This document shows, one piece after another, positions 8,038 to 17,995 of a stretch of DNA of 64,000 nt. The stretch comes from CAYRHN01 sp964424115 (lineage in GTDB: Bacteria; Chloroflexota; Anaerolineae; Anaerolineales; Anaerolineaceae). The notes under the pieces are model-generated. The model was not told the DNA's origin. It was given only the letters and a program-made list of their open reading frames with translations, and searched no databases. Position 1 is the first letter of the stretch. Every line of letters begins with the position of its first letter. A program made the position numbers and the translations under genes. The stretch covers positions 62,001-126,000 of the forward strand of contig CAYRHN010000008.1 in the NCBI GenBank assembly GCA_964424115.1, written 5' to 3'.

Positions 8038-10356
8038 TTAGTCTTCTTTTCTTAATACGATCAGACCGTCATGGCCGCTCACCCGCACCCGTCGGGTATC
8101 GGCATGCCGGCGGATTGTCTCGCTTCCGTTGCAGGTGTACCCGGTCAGGGTTAGCTCAGCAGTAAACTCGGTCTGGAGTGTTTTGATCAACAAATTCTTG
8201 CCCTCCTCGCTGACCTCAACGATCTCTGCGGTGGAATAATCGATCAATACACCTGGTCTTACCCGCCAATCTAGCGGCAGGATCAATCCGCTCCTCGCCG
8301 GCAGGGAAATGCGCTTTCCCGCAAACAGTTCGCGCCCATCGCAAGCCACACTCGTTTCAATCGGATCATCCTGGTAGTTGCTGACGAAAAGGAAACTGCC
8401 ATTCTCTCCTCGGCTAAGGCGGGTATCCAGCCAATCGCTTAATTGGAACAGCGGTGGAATTTCCATTTTAAATGCCATCTGGTTGACCACATCCAGATCA
8501 TCCAGGGTGTATGCACCCAGGGCTGCGCCAAACATCATCACCTTTCCCTTGCCTATCTTCTTGACGAACCCAATCACTGCACCCTCTTCGTCCCTGGCAA
8601 AAACTTCGTCAAATACGCCGGTATATGTCTCCACAAAGGTTACTGGAATATTACAGTAATCAAATGCATGGATATTGCGCAGCTCAAATGGAGTGTCGCA
8701 GCTGCGTTCACTGATCCCCAACGCATCTCGCAAGATCGTGCAGGGAGTATGATCAAACTCTTCGTTGCAGATGCGCCCCGCCAGGATCAGCTTCCCGCCA
8801 TCTTCCAGGTAACGCACCAATTTACGCTGAGTAGCTGCGTTGCACAGTTTCTCCATCATCACCCAACACACCGGCATCCGCGTAACATCCATCTCGCTCT
8901 TGCTGATCTCCACCGCATCGAATGGACGATGGGTCAAAGCCAACCCCCGCCCGATCATATCAAACAAAACCGTCTCGCGCTGGTGTGTGATGATATTGGT
9001 CGCTTCCTGGGTAAATTGATTGTTCACCTCGGTCATAAAATAATCCAGCAGAAAGCCAATGGTGGTGACCGTGCGCGGTTGCGCAAGCACAAGGTCGTTC
9101 CCATAAGCTTGCAGCACCCTGGAAAGCCTGGGATATCGATGATAGTGCCTGCGCAGCGAGCCGTCCTTTCGCACCGGATGCCCCCAATCATGCCGCCTGG
9201 TGGGGCTAAGCACAGGATCATTCTCCCCATCGCAGAAAAGGTAATGATTGATGGCTCGCATACCGGTCGAGATACACAGCCGGGTATGCAGATCATTCAG
9301 GGATGATTGCCCGTTGCTAAAATCCTGGTTCCCCCCAGCCTGGAATTCCATCGAGAACAGTGGTTGGTTAGGATTATCCAACGCTTTGGTCATCTCGTTC
9401 ACCATCAATAACTGGTGATAGGTGCCCTCCCCGATAAATCCCGGATAGACATCCGTAGCGCTGAGTAGCCCATCCATCTCCATCACCGAAATCAATTGGG
9501 AGATCCCGATCGGGAAGGTCTTGCCGCCGTTGGCAAATCCATGAATATTGATCACCGGCGGCACCTCCAGACCCTGCGCTTTCGCCTCCGCCCACAGCCA
9601 CTCCGTATACTCCCGCAAATACTCGCGGTAGAAACGCCGGTAATCCTCCACAATCGCAGCCGCGCAGGATGCTTCCGGATGGGCAATTTTCTCCTTGAGA
9701 AATTCCTCTAGAGACTCACTTGGGTAGCGGGCAGCCAGGTCCGCCCCGTACATTTTCCGTAAATACGCTGCAAAACGCGACAGCGTATCGGGGTTGATAT
9801 CCATAATATTCCGTACCCAGGCGATCATGCCCATCTCATTGTCCAATTGGACCATCAAGATCCTCCCACCGCGTGTGATCTGGCGCGGTGCGAGCACAGC
9901 AAAGATCTCCCGGTACCATTTCTTCACGCAGGCCAGGAAATCGGGGTGCAGATAACTGACCACGTTCTGCGCTATGCCGTCCTGGCTGGTAAAGGCCACC
10001 TGAGGATAATTCTTAAACACCCACGGGGGAATACCCTCGTTGATGGTCTCGGCCATGATATAAGGTCCCGGTCGGGGAATAAGATAAAAGCCCATCTCGG
10101 TTGCCAAGTCCAAAAATCCGGCCAGGTCGCGCATCGGATGGCTGTGCCCGTCCAGGTCAGTGACGTCTTCCTGCAGCTGGTGCCAGATCCACGGAATATA
10201 AGTCGCCAGGGTGTTAAAGCCCGCCCCTTTTAACAATTCCAAGCGGTGGCGCCACTGATCCTTGGGAGTGCGGTAATAGTGAAATTCGCCCGCCTGGATG
10301 AACAAAGGCTGGTCGTTCAGCCAGAACTGGCCGTTTCTTGCGAAGAATTTATTCAT
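8038..10356 (-). CDS. Glycoside hydrolase family 35-type enzyme (772 aa)
   Basis: The N-terminal barrel carries GH35 signatures: 'GEFHYYRTPKDQW' near residue 23, 'IPRPGPYIMAE' near 93, the probable acid/base Glu174 in 'VQLDNEMGM' and the probable nucleophile Glu337 in 'FSMEFQAGG'. GH35 enzymes are mostly exo-beta-galactosidases; some act on glucosaminides or other linkages. Residues 380-770 hold a glutamine-amidotransferase-like fold and beta domains seen in prokaryotic members. There is no signal peptide. It is the last gene of the glucan operon; its ATG overlaps the end of the preceding gene by 8 bp (ATGAATAA), suggesting translational coupling. Whether it acts on galactosides here is uncertain, since the other operon enzymes point to glucans. 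Confidence 0.85.
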   Translation of the reverse strand: MNKFFARNGQFWLNDQPLFIQAGEFHYYRTPKDQWRHRLELLKGAGFNTLATYIPWIWHQLQEDVTDLDGHSHPMRDLAGFLDLATEMGFYLIPRPGPYIMAETINEGIPPWVFKNYPQVAFTSQDGIAQNVVSYLHPDFLACVKKWYREIFAVLAPRQITRGGRILMVQLDNEMGMIAWVRNIMDINPDTLSRFAAYLRKMYGADLAARYPSESLEEFLKEKIAHPEASCAAAIVEDYRRFYREYLREYTEWLWAEAKAQGLEVPPVINIHGFANGGKTFPIGISQLISVMEMDGLLSATDVYPGFIGEGTYHQLLMVNEMTKALDNPNQPLFSMEFQAGGNQDFSNGQSSLNDLHTRLCISTGMRAINHYLFCDGENDPVLSPTRRHDWGHPVRKDGSLRRHYHRYPRLSRVLQAYGNDLVLAQPRTVTTIGFLLDYFMTEVNNQFTQEATNIITHQRETVLFDMIGRGLALTHRPFDAVEISKSEMDVTRMPVCWVMMEKLCNAATQRKLVRYLEDGGKLILAGRICNEEFDHTPCTILRDALGISERSCDTPFELRNIHAFDYCNIPVTFVETYTGVFDEVFARDEEGAVIGFVKKIGKGKVMMFGAALGAYTLDDLDVVNQMAFKMEIPPLFQLSDWLDTRLSRGENGSFLFVSNYQDDPIETSVACDGRELFAGKRISLPARSGLILPLDWRVRPGVLIDYSTAEIVEVSEEGKNLLIKTLQTEFTAELTLTGYTCNGSETIRRHADTRRVRVSGHDGLIVLRKED

Positions 10357-11593
10357 GCGACGCTCCTTTTCGTCGGATAAAGCCCAGGATATCCAGCGCT
10401 TGCTGGATACGCGGACTGAAAGTATAGGTATTCCAGATCAATTGGCTTAAGTAATTCTCGATCATAATCATCGAGGGGCCTTTTCCAATACCGTACAAGC
10501 CCCGGCTGTACCACGGCGGGGTGACATCCAGATTGTAGGAGTCAAAAAAGCCGTATTTGCCCCACGCCTCCGGCTGGTTGTGGAAAAGGTAATCCACCAT
10601 TTCCAATGTTTGCTCCGGGATGAACGGCAGGCACGACAGGGCAGCATAGATCGAAACAGTGCCATCCGGGTTAGGTTTCTCCAGCGAAGGCGGAGCACCA
10701 TAAACGTGGTAACCAGTCGGGCTGTCGCCTGCGCTCAATCCCCAACTATTGGCGTGAAAGGTCTTAAATACCTTACCTTGATCAATACAGTAACTGCGGT
10801 TGGCCAGCGCGGCCAGCCGGGAATTCTGAAACCAATCCACCCCATCCGGGTCAAGATAGCACCTTGTATCCAGCCAGGCTTCCGTAAAATGATACGCAAA
10901 GAGGCTCCCTCCGGGGATAATGATGATCTCCTGTCCATCGAAAAGTCCGGTATTGCGCCTGAAGCCGTGATACAATGCGCGAGCGACGGCTGGTTCCACC
11001 TGTCTGGCCGCCTGGAGATACATCATGCGCTGTTCGGCGGCCATATCCCATTGGGAAATAAAGCCGGGTTCGTCCCGCACATAATCGCCGCGCCGGTCGG
11101 GGTTGTATGCCATTCTGAGGAGCGTTTTTCCCTCGCGTTCGAAGACAAAATAATCCCAGTCCACACGCTCCAACAAGTTCTCTGCCATATCGGTGATCTC
11201 ACCATCCTGAAAATATGCCGCGGCAGTGATCACGCCGTTCAGGCATAAGGCTGTATCAATGGTCGAGAATTCACATTGTTTGAACCGTTCCCCGTCCTCC
11301 ATCTGTAAAAAGTGAGCAAAGAAGCCGCGGTAATGGCTGGCATGATCGCGCAAGGTGCGCAACGTTCCGCGGATGATGCGCAGTGCTTCTGAGCGGCTGA
11401 GGAAACCGCGCTCGGCAGCAATTACCCAGGCGCTCAGGGCAAATCCAGATGACGCAATAGAGGCTACTTTGGGTTTCTTTGTGGAATCAACTGTCAGGCC
11501 AAATCCTATGCTGTTTGGATCCAAATTGGTGAAATCCAGAAAGAAATTCACCGAACCTTTTAGTTCTTGTTCCAAAATATTCTTTTGTTCCAT
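10349..11593 (-). CDS. GH144/'glucoamylase' (PF10091)-like protein, cytosolic form (414 aa)
   Basis: An (alpha/alpha)6-barrel-type enzyme with repeated motifs of the putative glucoamylase family that includes GH144 endo-beta-1,2-glucanases: 'IASSGFALSAWVIAAERG' (about 46-63), 'FCxFST-D-ALxLNGV' near 128, 'SQWDMAAEQRMMY', 'LFAYHFTEAWLDTR' and 'WGLSAGDSPTGYHVYGAPP'. It lacks a signal peptide, unlike its paralogue encoded 1 kb upstream in the operon, so the pair may act in sequence outside and inside the cell. It lies between the second LacI gene and the GH35 gene, which it overlaps by 8 bp. Activity on beta-1,2-glucan is inferred from the family; the catalytic residues were not assigned. Confidence 0.8.
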   Translation of the reverse strand: MEQKNILEQELKGSVNFFLDFTNLDPNSIGFGLTVDSTKKPKVASIASSGFALSAWVIAAERGFLSRSEALRIIRGTLRTLRDHASHYRGFFAHFLQMEDGERFKQCEFSTIDTALCLNGVITAAAYFQDGEITDMAENLLERVDWDYFVFEREGKTLLRMAYNPDRRGDYVRDEPGFISQWDMAAEQRMMYLQAARQVEPAVARALYHGFRRNTGLFDGQEIIIIPGGSLFAYHFTEAWLDTRCYLDPDGVDWFQNSRLAALANRSYCIDQGKVFKTFHANSWGLSAGDSPTGYHVYGAPPSLEKPNPDGTVSIYAALSCLPFIPEQTLEMVDYLFHNQPEAWGKYGFFDSYNLDVTPPWYSRGLYGIGKGPSMIMIENYLSQLIWNTYTFSPRIQQALDILGFIRRKGASHE

Positions 11594-11606
11594 AAAACCT
11601 CGATCA

Positions 11607-12593
11607 TCATTGAGATGCAGTAGTGGGATGCTTGGTGGATGATTCGCGCTGGATAAACCGGGTAGGAATGCGCACGAGGTGGAAAGGGTTTTGGTTTTCC
11701 AGGAAATCGATCAATTGATTGGCAGCCGTCAGCCCCCAGGCGAAACGAGAAGCCCCGATGGTAGAAAGAGAAGGCTGCATATACCGGGCTATTTGAATGT
11801 CATCGAAGCCAACAATGGCAATATTATCCGGCGCTTTAAGCCCATTTTCCTTCATGGCTTTGATAAAACCGATTGCCATCTGGTCATTAGCACAGTAGAC
11901 TGCCTCCGGAAGATCCCCGGAGCGGATGATTTCAAGAGCAGCATTATAGCCGGATTCCTCGGTAAAATTGCCATTGAAACAGCGCACCGTGAGGTGATTC
12001 CTGACCGCTTCATCCAGAAAAGCGGTCATGCGCTCCTTGTTATCAAACGAATCCGCCGCGCCGGAGACAAAGAAGATCTTCCGCGCACCCTGGTTGTAAA
12101 GATGATAAAAGGCCTCTTTGGTGCCTTGCTGATTTTCGATCAACAGGGGTAGCAAATATTCCACGTCCAGGAACCGGTCCAACACCACGATTGGGAAGGA
12201 TTTGGAAGCCAGCCTGACCAGTGTTTCGCTGGAGATCTTCGAATCAAAAACAATCGCACCATCCACCTGCCGGTGGGTAAGAATTTTCCGTACCAGGCGG
12301 GTCTCTGGGCAAACAATTAACTCATAATCGGTTTTAAGCACCGCATCATGGATACCTTCCAGGATCTCCTCATAGAACGAACCGCCAAAACGGGAGATGA
12401 ATACCCCAAGCGTGCGCGTCTTGACCTTCTTTAGATTTCGAGCAAAAGCGTTGGGATGATAATTCAGCTCTTCGGCTGATTCCAGCACGCGCTTGCGGGT
12501 GGCAGCGCTGATCGTCCCGGTTTCATTAAGGGCGTAAGAGGCTGTTGTGATACTGACCCCGGCATGTTTAGCCACATCTTTGATAGTGGTCAT
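11607..12593 (-). CDS. LacI-family transcriptional regulator of the glucan operon (328 aa)
   Basis: The N-terminal helix-turn-helix 'TIKDVAKHAGVSITTASYAL' (residues 3-22) and hinge helix 'YHPNAFARNLKK' (about 48-59) are followed by a sugar-sensing PBP-like domain ending near 'GFDDIQIARYMQPSLSTI'. The gene lies inside the 20.7-kb operon, 8 bp after the lipoprotein GH gene stop and 13 bp before the cytosolic GH gene start, so it is co-transcribed with what it probably controls. The operator at 28844-28855 upstream of the first operon gene is the natural target candidate. The inducer is probably an intracellular glucan oligosaccharide (inference). Confidence 0.9.
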   Translation of the reverse strand: MTTIKDVAKHAGVSITTASYALNETGTISAATRKRVLESAEELNYHPNAFARNLKKVKTRTLGVFISRFGGSFYEEILEGIHDAVLKTDYELIVCPETRLVRKILTHRQVDGAIVFDSKISSETLVRLASKSFPIVVLDRFLDVEYLLPLLIENQQGTKEAFYHLYNQGARKIFFVSGAADSFDNKERMTAFLDEAVRNHLTVRCFNGNFTEESGYNAALEIIRSGDLPEAVYCANDQMAIGFIKAMKENGLKAPDNIAIVGFDDIQIARYMQPSLSTIGASRFAWGLTAANQLIDFLENQNPFHLVRIPTRFIQRESSTKHPTTASQ

Positions 12594-12601
12594 GAATGAT
12601 C

Positions 12602-13975
12602 CTATGGACTCTTCTTGATTTGTAAGCGGTCCAACCCTTTCAGGAAAGTGGTGTTTTTCATTGTGATCTTATACACCAGGTCGCCTTGATAATTGGACAG
12701 CATCATCAGGGAGACACCTTTATCAATCCCAAGCACATCCTCGTCAAACCAATCTTCCGGCAGGTTAAAGGCGTCCACAAATCCGTACTTGCCTTTCAAA
12801 TCCTCCAAAGTGTAATAATATTGCATGGCTTGCTGGGCCTGTTCCGGTACAAAAATAATTGAAGCAATCGCACCGTAAGGCGGAATGGTATCATCGATCA
12901 CATGCGCCTGATTATCATACCCGGAAGGCGGTGCGCCGTATAATCCGCCGTAACCATCCGGACCGTCGCAGGCCGAAAGCCCCCAGGCGTTCGGTCCCAA
13001 AGTGACATATTTCTTATCCATTGCAACGGCAAAATTATATTGCGCCAGGGTTGCATCCACGGAATTTTGATACCAGTTCACGCCCTTTTCATCGGTATAT
13101 CCCCTGAAATCAATCCAGGCATGCGTGAACTGGTAAGTAAAGATCGAGCCAAACCAGGAATGGATGAATTTATTCCCATTGTCAAATCGCCCGTAATGCC
13201 GGGTAAAGGTGTAATAAGGTATGCTATCCACTGGATGCGTATCGGAAGCAGCCGCCAGGATGTAGATCATTAATTGCTCGGCATAAAAATCCCAATAACC
13301 GCTAAAGCCCTCTCCCGGCCGGTAAGCCATGTAGAACATATTGCGGTTCGGATCCAGGAACCACGGCCAATTTACCTCATCGTAGATCTGTTCGGCCTTG
13401 GCCTGAATCTCCCCGCCAAAGTACTCGCCTGCGGTCAGCACACCCATCAATAAGATCGAGGAATCGATGCTGGACACTTCGCTGTTCCAGGCTCGTTTTC
13501 CGCTCTTGATATCCACGAAGTGGAAATAGAAGCCCTCCACGCGGTCCATCGCCAGCAGCGTATCCAGGGTCTTGCTGACCCGCTCGTAACCCTGTTCATA
13601 CGTAATATAACCCTTTTCAATGCCAATTGGGTAGGCTGTCAATCCATAACCTACGGAAGCCATGCTGGCAATGCCTTCCGAGCCCGGATACCGGTCACGG
13701 ATCAGCCCATACCCGGGACTGCCCTCGTCAGTATTGGCCTGCTCCCAGAAAAAGTTGAAAGCGCCGCGCATTTCGTAATCTATGATCTCTTCAATCGACG
13801 CTGGAACCGGTGTGGTTGTTGGTGCGGGGGTTGGGGTGTTCGCAACCGTTTCCGTGGGAGTTACAGTAGGCACAACCGGCGGAACATTCGTCGCAGTAGG
13901 AACTGCCGCTGTGGGGGCAGCACAGCCGCTGAAGATTAGGGTAAAGATCAATAACCAGGCGATTCGTTTATTCAC
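12602..13975 (-). CDS. Exported GH144/'glucoamylase' (PF10091)-like lipoprotein (457 aa)
   Basis: I prefer the GTG start at 13975: it gives a textbook lipoprotein signal (MNKRIAWLLIFTLIFSGC, Cys18), overlaps the upstream permease stop by 8 bp (GTGAATAA) and has AGGA upstream. An in-frame ATG at 14008 lies inside the permease gene. A Thr/Pro/Val linker (about 20-60) leads to a catalytic domain with the same motifs as its cytosolic paralogue: 'IASMASVGYGLTAYPIGIEKG', 'VSSIDSSILLMGVL', 'DFYAEQLMIY', 'FTYQFTHAWIDFRG' and 'NAWGLSACDGPDGYGGLYGAPP'. Anchored outside the cell, it would cut glucan to importable oligosaccharides. Beta-1,2 specificity is inferred from GH144 members of this family. Confidence 0.82.
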   Translation of the reverse strand: MNKRIAWLLIFTLIFSGCAAPTAAVPTATNVPPVVPTVTPTETVANTPTPAPTTTPVPASIEEIIDYEMRGAFNFFWEQANTDEGSPGYGLIRDRYPGSEGIASMASVGYGLTAYPIGIEKGYITYEQGYERVSKTLDTLLAMDRVEGFYFHFVDIKSGKRAWNSEVSSIDSSILLMGVLTAGEYFGGEIQAKAEQIYDEVNWPWFLDPNRNMFYMAYRPGEGFSGYWDFYAEQLMIYILAAASDTHPVDSIPYYTFTRHYGRFDNGNKFIHSWFGSIFTYQFTHAWIDFRGYTDEKGVNWYQNSVDATLAQYNFAVAMDKKYVTLGPNAWGLSACDGPDGYGGLYGAPPSGYDNQAHVIDDTIPPYGAIASIIFVPEQAQQAMQYYYTLEDLKGKYGFVDAFNLPEDWFDEDVLGIDKGVSLMMLSNYQGDLVYKITMKNTTFLKGLDRLQIKKSP

Positions 13976-14897
13976 CAGTAATTCCTGCTCTTTCAACAGA
14001 CTCCACAAACCAGCGCTGCAAAATGAAATACATTACCAATAGCGGCAGGATGTTCAGGAAAGTGCCGCTCAGCTTAACTGCTTCATTCAGGCGGTCAAAG
14101 ATATTGACCGTGCCTGCCGGGTAAAGGTTCTCGTACGCCTGGACGAACTTCGACAATTGCATCGGCAGAGTCTGGATGCCGCCTTCCAGAAAGATGACCG
14201 TCAGGTAAGTTTCATTCCAATACCAGACCACGGAGAAGATGATCGAGATGATTGCAGCCGGGATAGCACCGGGCAATGCAATTTTAAAGAATATCTCCAG
14301 GTCGGTGGCCCCATCCAGGCGCGCGGCCTCCTCAAGAACCTTGGGGATGGATATAAAGGTCTGGTAAAAGATCAGGATGAAGATGGCACTCTGGAATCCC
14401 TGTCCAAAGGCAGCCGGCAGGATCAAAGAAAAGATATTCCCCAGCAATCCCAGCTCTTTGTATGCCAGCATCTGCGGAATGACCGTGTTCTGGGCGGGGA
14501 TGATGAAGGTAGCCAGGATCAGACCAATGATGAGGTTCTTACCCCGGAAACGATACCGCGCCAATCCATACCCCACCACCGCGCATACCAGGGTCTGGAT
14601 CAAGGATGGGATCACACTAACGAGGATCGAGCTTATCAATGTATTGGGGTAATTCAGCACCTGGTAGGCCTTTTCATAGTTTCCCCAATATAATTCCGTG
14701 GGAACCCATTGCACCATGGGATTCAACAGGTCGCTGGGGGTCTTCATACTGGTCACAAACATGAAGAGCAGCGGATACAAATAGACAAAACCGATCGCGA
14801 TCAATAAAACATACAGGCAGATCGTGAAGACCAGCCCGTAGCTGGTACGATTTCCGAAGAAAAAGCTTTTAATGCGATCCCAATTGAACCAGTTCAT
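13968..14897 (-). CDS. Carbohydrate ABC transporter permease, MalG type (309 aa)
   Basis: Six hydrophobic segments and the EAA loop 'EEAARLDGATDLEIFFKIALPG' (near 205-226) mark a MalG-type inner permease subunit (carbohydrate uptake transporter-1 class). It pairs with the MalF-type permease encoded 15 bp upstream. Residues 275-309 end in the hydrophobic stretch plus 'QRWFVESVERAGITGE' common in this family. The stop codon overlaps the GTG start of the lipoprotein glucanase gene. No ATPase is encoded in the operon, so a shared MsmX-like ATPase must energise it (inference from the gene content here). Confidence 0.93.
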   Translation of the reverse strand: MNWFNWDRIKSFFFGNRTSYGLVFTICLYVLLIAIGFVYLYPLLFMFVTSMKTPSDLLNPMVQWVPTELYWGNYEKAYQVLNYPNTLISSILVSVIPSLIQTLVCAVVGYGLARYRFRGKNLIIGLILATFIIPAQNTVIPQMLAYKELGLLGNIFSLILPAAFGQGFQSAIFILIFYQTFISIPKVLEEAARLDGATDLEIFFKIALPGAIPAAIISIIFSVVWYWNETYLTVIFLEGGIQTLPMQLSKFVQAYENLYPAGTVNIFDRLNEAVKLSGTFLNILPLLVMYFILQRWFVESVERAGITGE

Positions 14898-14912
14898 AGG
14901 CAGCCTTTCCCT

Positions 14913-15800
14913 TTAGTCATATTTCTTCTTGGCTCGAGAGGTGAGCAGCCAATAAATGATGACCAGGATCAATATCAACACTGCAAAGTAAAGAAAGGAC
15001 ATGGCGCTTGCGTAGCCAATGCCGCCATCCACGGCGTAAGTCTTGCTGTAGATATACTGGATCACCTTATTTTCCGAGAAGTGCGACAATGTGATCACGG
15101 TGTAGATCGCCACCACCAGCGTGGTGGGCTTTAACGCGGGCAGCGTGATCTTCCAGAATGACTCCCAGCCGGAAGCCCCATCAATCGCAGCCGCCTCATA
15201 GACACTCTTATCGATCTTTTGCAGGCTCGCCAGGTAGATCAGGATCTGGACGCCGGAGAACCACAAAATGAGGACAAAAGAAGTGAGCAGGTATTGCACT
15301 GGACTGCGCAAAACGTTCGGCAAGTCTGCCAGGAACTGGGTTACTGCGGCCGAGCCGGCGATGCCCGGCACCGAGGTGGCGCCCTGGGCGGTTAGCTCCT
15401 TAATCACCGGCCCGCTGGTGATCACCACCGGCAAGAAGAAGATCGTCCGGAAGATCCCTTTGAACCTGAATTTCAGGTTCAAGAATAAGGCAATCATCAA
15501 AGAAAAAATGATCACAATCGGCACTGAGACGATCGTTTCAATCGAATACCCGATCAACAGCTCGATAAAATTCGGATCGGTAAACAAAGCTCTGGAGTAA
15601 TTTCCCCATTCCACGAATTGCATGTCGATGCCGTTGGCCTTGACAGTTACCTGGTTCATGCTGAACTGGAAAGTTTGCACCAGTGGGATCGCGGTGAATA
15701 CCAAGAATCCGATGATCCAGATCATCACAAAGCCATAGCCGTACAGCGCTTCTCGCGTGCTATGCTTCATTTCATTTCTGCGCAATTTTCCCAGATTCAC
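14913..15800 (-). CDS. Sugar ABC transporter permease, MalF type (295 aa)
   Basis: Six predicted membrane segments and the EAA loop 'YEAAAIDGASGWESFWKITLPAL' identify the MalF-type partner. The start is a GTG at 15800 that overlaps the previous stop as GTGA and has GGGAGGTG six bases upstream; an internal ATG eleven codons in has no comparable site. The pair with the following MalG-type gene forms the second permease dimer of the operon; which of the two binding proteins serves it is not evident. Confidence 0.92.
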   Translation of the reverse strand: MNLGKLRRNEMKHSTREALYGYGFVMIWIIGFLVFTAIPLVQTFQFSMNQVTVKANGIDMQFVEWGNYSRALFTDPNFIELLIGYSIETIVSVPIVIIFSLMIALFLNLKFRFKGIFRTIFFLPVVITSGPVIKELTAQGATSVPGIAGSAAVTQFLADLPNVLRSPVQYLLTSFVLILWFSGVQILIYLASLQKIDKSVYEAAAIDGASGWESFWKITLPALKPTTLVVAIYTVITLSHFSENKVIQYIYSKTYAVDGGIGYASAMSFLYFAVLILILVIIYWLLTSRAKKKYD

Positions 15801-17995
15801 GGTTGCACCTCCCGGATCATAGCATCCCGGGCATTGACTACCAGGTTGCCATCTTGATAAGGTACCGAATTGTAATTGACAATGATCTGATACCCATTCG
15901 CATATGTCGTCGCCGACACCCCCTCAGCCAGACGTTCCCGGGCGACGACCGCCTGCCCCTTCACCGGCGCAAGCAGCGCATTCAACCATTGATAGGTCGA
16001 TTTAACCTCGTCTCCCCACTGGTCGTAAGAGGAAGAATAGATCCAGTTCGACTCCGTATTGAGGATCTTAGCGGTCACCTCCTGGCTGAGGAAGTAAGAC
16101 GGATACACGCCAAAATCCACCTGCCGCAGAAGGTCTTCCTCCAGATCAGAGGAGAAGTTCAAAACCGGGGCATACATGGGAATATATCCGGCAAAAACGA
16201 TCTCCAGGAAGGGCACCACTTCGGTAGTGTAGATATATCGGCTATCAGTGATTGGCATATCAAAATAAGCGCTCATTAAGCCAAACATATATTCATTGGG
16301 CATGTAAAACGCCCTCCGCCCAGCAGTGCTGCCCGCCAGAGCTTGATATTTTGTGGCCGCATCTTCCCGATCAAGGAAATTCTCTGCTTTGAAATCGCTG
16401 TAGAGCATGGACCCAATCTGGTCCAATGCAACCCCGCTGCCGAGCCTGGAAAAGATTTCGCTGGTCAGAGAGGTATAGCGCCGGCTCACCGTGTCATAGT
16501 TAAGATAGTAGTTCACCTTATTATCGTTGAAGCCAATCAGGTTGACCTTAGTGATCGACATTGCCAGATCGTTACGAGCGTTATATGCCGATTCGTCGTT
16601 CACCAGCGCAGCTTGCGGATCATAATACAGAGAGAAATTTCCTCCACTCCCTATGATCTTATCCACCAGCTTCTTCAACTGATCCAGGTTCCCCAGGCTT
16701 CCGTCCAGGCTCAAGGTGGTCGGCGGCATGCTGGAAGCGCCGTAAGGCTGCCATCCGTAATATACCACCTCCACATTCTGCATTCCCAGGTCATCCAGGA
16801 TCTTCTCCATCTGATCTACTGTGGTCATTGGAATAGAGCGGTACCACAAGAGAATCTTTTCCTTTTCAGCCCCCAGGAATTCCAACCTGATCCCAATATC
16901 CTTGTTCGCATCCTCCACCTTGTTGAGCAGCCCTTGATCGATCAAATATTTCTGGTAGCTTTTTGCCATTCCAACATAGTCGGCATCTTCACCGGTCAAA
17001 AAGCGGTAATGGATCTTGATATCAAATGAATTGGGGTTGGCCTGGATGGCAGTCACCCCTGCCCCAGAGCGGTTGGTCTTCTGGAAGTAGCTTTCGTTGT
17101 AGATAAAGGTGTTGTAGATGAAGTTAAATTTTGTGATAATCCCGGCCGGATGCCCCTGGATCTCACCGTAAGATGCGCCTTTTTCAATCACAGCAATATA
17201 GGCGTTCTTTTTCTCTTCATGTACCATGCCAATTACGGGGATCGACATCTCGAATGCCGGGTTGATCGAATAATCGTATGGCATTTCTTCGATCATGCCC
17301 AGATCGTCGCCGTAATACTTGCCATAGAACATCTTCTTGGCCTTGGTAGAAGCTGCAAATTTGATCAAGGTTCCGGAACCATCTGGAATGAACATATAAC
17401 CGGGAATGCTGTCCTCTTTCACTGCAGCAAAGAAAGGATAAACGTGGATCAACCCCAGGCGAAAATCCGGATTCTCTTCCTTGATCGACTCAAACGGAAT
17501 TTCGACATTCACCCCTTCTGTATTCAAGGTAACGATTAATTTCAGCGTTATGGAAGGTTCAGTAAAGGTCAACAGAGCCTCAAAACCATTGTCCACCAGC
17601 TTGAAATCAATGGTGTGGTCGGCATTGGTAATCGAGTTACGCTTGGGAACAGCTTTTGTATCCAGAAAATCGATGCTGATCCCGCTGCGCGCAAAGGCCG
17701 TCCAGGTCTTATTAAGCCGGTCATCCTTGGTCACCTCGTCCAGATTCGAATTCCAGACATATCCACTGCGCTTGTCCACCACCTTGAACGCCAACGTTTC
17801 CTGGCTGGCATACAACTGGAAGGTGGTGTTTTCAGCAACCAATTGGTAGCTTTCCGGAATATCCTGGTTCAAACGCAAGACCTGGTTGCCGGTTTTGTCT
17901 GCGGCCAGGGCGTGAGCGTCCAATCCAGGCATTATGAGCCCCAGGAGCAAGCCCAGAAGGATCAAATTGCGTAGAATGCGTCTCATGTTAGCCAC
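15797..17995 (-). CDS. Exported DUF5696-like protein (about 732 aa)
   Basis: I place the start at the GTG at 17995: AGGAGG lies nine bases upstream and the codon overlaps the previous gene's TAA. An ATG at 17986 is a close alternative. A hydrophobic signal (about 5-30, ending 'PGLDAHALA') exports the protein. Residues 40-300 look like a beta-sandwich of carbohydrate-active type ('YVWNSNLDEVTKD', 'PDGSGTLIKF'), residues 330-680 like a TIM-barrel hydrolase-type domain ('VEVVYYGWQPYG', 'GVALDQIGS', 'MPNEYMFG'). I recognise it as the DUF5696 type found beside sugar importers in Firmicutes; no activity is established to my knowledge. A surface glucan-binding or processing role is inferred from the operon. 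Confidence 0.7.
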   Translation of the reverse strand: MANMRRILRNLILLGLLLGLIMPGLDAHALAADKTGNQVLRLNQDIPESYQLVAENTTFQLYASQETLAFKVVDKRSGYVWNSNLDEVTKDDRLNKTWTAFARSGISIDFLDTKAVPKRNSITNADHTIDFKLVDNGFEALLTFTEPSITLKLIVTLNTEGVNVEIPFESIKEENPDFRLGLIHVYPFFAAVKEDSIPGYMFIPDGSGTLIKFAASTKAKKMFYGKYYGDDLGMIEEMPYDYSINPAFEMSIPVIGMVHEEKKNAYIAVIEKGASYGEIQGHPAGIITKFNFIYNTFIYNESYFQKTNRSGAGVTAIQANPNSFDIKIHYRFLTGEDADYVGMAKSYQKYLIDQGLLNKVEDANKDIGIRLEFLGAEKEKILLWYRSIPMTTVDQMEKILDDLGMQNVEVVYYGWQPYGASSMPPTTLSLDGSLGNLDQLKKLVDKIIGSGGNFSLYYDPQAALVNDESAYNARNDLAMSITKVNLIGFNDNKVNYYLNYDTVSRRYTSLTSEIFSRLGSGVALDQIGSMLYSDFKAENFLDREDAATKYQALAGSTAGRRAFYMPNEYMFGLMSAYFDMPITDSRYIYTTEVVPFLEIVFAGYIPMYAPVLNFSSDLEEDLLRQVDFGVYPSYFLSQEVTAKILNTESNWIYSSSYDQWGDEVKSTYQWLNALLAPVKGQAVVARERLAEGVSATTYANGYQIIVNYNSVPYQDGNLVVNARDAMIREVQP